A stretch of 35,033 nucleotides of DNA from an uncultured Bacilli bacterium (GTDB lineage: Bacteria > Bacillota_I > Bacilli_A > RF39 > UBA660). The notes beneath the pieces are model-generated. The model was not told the DNA's origin. It did no database searches and was given only the letters and a program-made list of their open reading frames with translations. Every line of letters begins with the position of its first letter. Position 1 is the stretch's first letter. Below are positions 32,910-35,033 of the stretch, in pieces. The stretch is taken from positions 1 through 35,033 of the forward strand of contig CANQKN010000006.1 of assembly GCA_947624515.1 (NCBI GenBank), read 5' to 3'. The translations under genes were made by a program, and so were the position numbers.

Positions 32910-34823
32910 ATGGCTAATGCAAAGAAAGAGGAAAATGTAGCAGAAAAAGCTAAAAAGTCTAATCATAAAACTTCTAATAGTAAAAAAGACTCTAGTAATC
33001 AAGTTAGCTCTTCTAAAAAAGTGGTAAAATCCTCAAAAACCAATACTTCTTCTAAGGATGCGACTACTTCCACAAGAAATAAAAATATACAGAGTTCAAA
33101 GCAAAATTCTGTTTCTAAAACTACTGGTAAAAAAGGATCAACCAATCAGAAAAAAACTGTTAAAAAAGTAGTAAATTCTAAAAAAACTAATGGTTCTTCT
33201 AAGAGTACAACTACTTCTACAAAAAATAAAAATATCCAAAGTTCAAAATCTTCTACTCCTAAATCTACTAGTAAAAAAGGTTCTAGTAAACAAGTTGATG
33301 TTTCTAAAAAGAAACTAGTAGAAGCTTCTAATCGTAATTTAAAATCAGATCTTGATTATAAAGATTCTAACAAAGATAAAAGTTCTCTAATTGATCAGCC
33401 AAGAAAAAATCTTAAATCTTATATTTCTCTTATCGGATCTAAAATCAATGCTTTTTTTACACATTTTGGTAAAAATCGTAATTTGAATAAGAAAACAAAA
33501 CATTCACAAAATAGTGAAAAAAAGGAACCTATTTTTACTAAAAAAACCAAAAAGATATTTCTTTTAGTATCTTTGATTTGTGGAATCATTATTCTATTAG
33601 AGGGGGTTATCTTCTTAATTTATTCTATTCAAAACGATCAAAAGAATGTTTATTATGATGTTTTAAATGCTATTGATTTAGATGGCCAGGAAATTGTTGC
33701 TGTAGGGAGTAGCGACTTTCGATATAGTAAATCTCAAAATTATACAAAGGGATATCGAAAAGGTAAACTTATTAAATATGATTCTGAAGGCAAAATTATA
33801 TTTGAAAAAATGTATGATAATGGCATAAATACTAACTTTAATTCTGTTATTTCTGTGAGTGATGGTTATGTAGTAGTTGGAAATGGTGTTTTTAGTGAAG
33901 AAGAACAGGAAAATGAAGCAAGTGAAGCCTTTATCATTAAATTTGATAAAGAAGGAAATATCATTTGGCAAAAATTTTATCAAGTTGTTACCTATACTAC
34001 TTTTAATAAGGTAATAGAAACCACTGACGGTTATGTGGCAATTGGACAAAGTATTTACGCTAATATGGAAATGGGTAATCATACTACTGGTGGAGGTATT
34101 ATTGTCAAATATGATTTTAATGGTAATGAGATTTGGCATAATAATCATGGTGGTATGAAATCAGGAAACTTTAATGATATTATTGAGGTGGATGGAAATT
34201 TCTATGTTGTAGGAAAAGATGCTACTGATAGTGCCAATCTTATTAAATATGATCAAAATGGCAACTATCAATGGCATAAGAATTATAGTTATACAGATGG
34301 AATTGGCTTTACAGGAATTACTTATTTAGATCATTCTTTATATGTAGTTGGTTCTAAAAAAGTATTACCAGAAGGAACTGGAGACGATGATGATCGTACT
34401 ACTACTAATACAGATGCTTTAATAATTAAATATGATTTAGATGGTAATATTCAATATGAAAAAACTTTCGGTGGTAGTAACTATGAGCGATATAATTCGA
34501 TTTTAACTTATAAGAATGAGTTATATGTTATAGGACATACTACTTCTAGTGATGCAGGTTTTAAAGTTGAAACAGACGGTAATCTTATGACAGGAATTTT
34601 GGTCCGCTATGATCAAAATGGAAATATTTTAAAGAAGCAAACTTTTGGTGGTAGTAATAATGATAATTTAACAGATATTGTTACTGATGGTGTTAGTATT
34701 TATATGTGTGGGTATAGTAATAGTAAGAATGGTAATATCACCACTTCTAAGAACAATGGTAAGGATTACTTTGGTAAAATAATAAAAGTTGACTTTAAAT
34801 TTAGAACTTTAATTGTTAAATAA
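32910..34823 (+). CDS. Membrane-anchored protein with Lys/Ser/Thr-rich N-terminus and seven propeller-like repeats
   Basis: Not a named family that I recognise; 637 residues. Residues 1-210 are basic, low-complexity Lys/Ser/Thr sequence, including a tandem duplication of about 45 residues (36-80 and 85-128, both with KNKNIQSSK). One membrane segment lies at about 216-239, and by positive-inside logic the N-terminus is cytoplasmic and the rest outside. Residues 248-637 hold seven repeats of about 50-60 residues with the pattern FNxII...DGYVVVG ... IIKYDxxGNxxWxKxxGG, as expected for a seven-bladed beta-propeller. GGAGG precedes the ATG. It follows tyrS closely and may be under T-box control. 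Confidence 0.85.
   Translation: MANAKKEENVAEKAKKSNHKTSNSKKDSSNQVSSSKKVVKSSKTNTSSKDATTSTRNKNIQSSKQNSVSKTTGKKGSTNQKKTVKKVVNSKKTNGSSKSTTTSTKNKNIQSSKSSTPKSTSKKGSSKQVDVSKKKLVEASNRNLKSDLDYKDSNKDKSSLIDQPRKNLKSYISLIGSKINAFFTHFGKNRNLNKKTKHSQNSEKKEPIFTKKTKKIFLLVSLICGIIILLEGVIFLIYSIQNDQKNVYYDVLNAIDLDGQEIVAVGSSDFRYSKSQNYTKGYRKGKLIKYDSEGKIIFEKMYDNGINTNFNSVISVSDGYVVVGNGVFSEEEQENEASEAFIIKFDKEGNIIWQKFYQVVTYTTFNKVIETTDGYVAIGQSIYANMEMGNHTTGGGIIVKYDFNGNEIWHNNHGGMKSGNFNDIIEVDGNFYVVGKDATDSANLIKYDQNGNYQWHKNYSYTDGIGFTGITYLDHSLYVVGSKKVLPEGTGDDDDRTTTNTDALIIKYDLDGNIQYEKTFGGSNYERYNSILTYKNELYVIGHTTSSDAGFKVETDGNLMTGILVRYDQNGNILKKQTFGGSNNDNLTDIVTDGVSIYMCGYSNSKNGNITTSKNNGKDYFGKIIKVDFKFRTLIVK
33015..33293 (+). repeat. Two-copy tandem repeat in the basic N-terminal region
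   Basis: Codes for residues 36-80 and 85-128 of the propeller protein. Both units run KKVV..S.KTN.SSK...TTST.NKNIQSSK and end in a Gly-Ser-rich KKGS. The copies differ by scattered substitutions, so the duplication is not very recent. Confidence 0.75.
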
Positions 34824-34838
34824 TAGTGTTTTTGTTAC

Positions 34839-34872
34839 AAAGGAATGTGTATTTTAACACTTTCCTTTTTTG
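34839..34872 (+). terminator. Terminator of the tyrS-propeller transcript
   Basis: AAAGGAA-T-GTGT pairs with ACAC-T-TTCCTTT across a short loop (one mismatch), followed by six Ts. It lies directly before the next -35. Confidence 0.7.
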
Positions 34873-34901
34873 TTGACAAAAGTGCCTGGGGGGGGTAGAA
34901 T
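34873..34901 (+). promoter_or_regulatory. Consensus promoter with a G8 tract in its spacer
   Basis: TTGACA (34873-34878), 17-base spacer, TAGAAT (34896-34901). The last eight spacer bases (34888-34895) are all G, directly beside the -10. Gain or loss of one G would change the spacer to 18 or 16. Confidence 0.8.
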
Positions 34902-34933
34902 AAAGATAGAAAAATAGTAGTATGGAGGATACC

Positions 34934-35033
34934 ATGAAGAAGAAAGTGAAAAAAAGTAAAAAGAAGGAATTGATAATTACTATTATGGCTTTAATTAGTT
35001 TAGTAGTAATAACTGTAGGAATTAGTTATGCTT
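34934..35033 (+). CDS. SipW-type exported protein, N-terminus only (runs off the window)
   Basis: Only 33 residues are visible: MKKKVKKSKKKELI, then a hydrophobic stretch (ITIMALISLVVITVG) and ISYA. Very basic start, hydrophobic core and SYA near the cut site resemble the surface protein at 5513 (FSYAIF), so this is probably another camelysin/TasA-like SipW-dependent exported protein. Its mature domains lie outside the window. GGAGG lies between an in-frame upstream ATG (34922) and this one, favouring 34934. It is driven by the G8-tract promoter. Confidence 0.75.
   Translation, partial: MKKKVKKSKKKELIITIMALISLVVITVGISYA

Noticed and set aside
32910-33550. Lys/Ser-rich N-terminal region as a misread non-coding repeat
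   Set aside because: It is in frame with the membrane and propeller parts, follows a good ribosome site, and uses varied codons.
1-35033. CRISPR arrays, tRNA or rRNA genes, prophage modules
   Set aside because: No regularly spaced repeats, tRNA-like or rRNA-like segments, or phage genes were seen on either strand.

Overview
The window is an AT-rich, densely packed bacterial chromosome segment that reads like a Gram-positive (Firmicutes/Bacilli-type) genome. Evidence: Bacillus-like gene neighbourhoods (ywiB-argS-rpoE, prfA-prmC), a T-box leader before tyrS, a delta subunit of RNA polymerase, MurA/MurJ/class A PBP/FemABX cell-wall genes, and three sporulation-family genes (spoIIR, gerQ, a Cse60-like gene). 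TGA is used as a stop codon (murJ, prmC-upstream zinc-ribbon gene, lipoprotein), so the code is standard and this is not a wall-less Mycoplasma-type mollicute. The likely source is a spore-forming, low-GC gut-type Bacilli/Erysipelotrichia-like lineage; the species cannot be named from this sequence.

Layout. 1-1877: 3' end of leuS, then a frameshifted Rpn-type (PD-(D/E)XK) nuclease/putative transposase. 1919-4812: Cse60-like gene, Y-family DNA polymerase, a predicted HExxH metallopeptidase, and an unknown reverse-strand gene. 4988-7303: a tail-anchored protein and a SipW-type surface protein whose C-terminus looks like a formylglycine-enzyme/C-type-lectin-fold display domain. 7311-7431: a deleted remnant of the same mobile element as at 849-1833. 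7658-14403: a five-gene operon of murJ plus four tandem FemABX aminoacyltransferases. 14451-17668: small coiled-coil gene, trmB, then a lipoprotein / acidic protein / DUF948-like / YtxH operon. 17703-20733 (reverse): class A PBP, gerQ, lemA. 20906-24592: ywiB-like gene, argS, rpoE, pta. 24647-27208: small Cys/His protein, prfA, small zinc ribbon, prmC. 27290-30542: spoIIR, PHP phosphoesterase, mntP, murA. 30605-34823: unknown gene, T-box-tyrS, and a membrane-anchored seven-repeat propeller-like protein. 34873-35033: a promoter with a G8 tract driving the start of another SipW-type exported protein.

Together the genes cover translation (leuS, argS, tyrS, prfA, prmC, trmB), peptidoglycan assembly (murA, murJ, PBP, FemABX), sporulation, and surface display. 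The most interesting parts are the surface-protein loci: a C-terminal segment with a different codon signature at 7127-7300, and a possibly phase-variable promoter at 34873-34901. Also notable are the four-gene FemABX array, the pair of repeats that mark a deleted mobile element, and an mntP start codon placed directly after a terminator-like hairpin that contains its ribosome-binding site.
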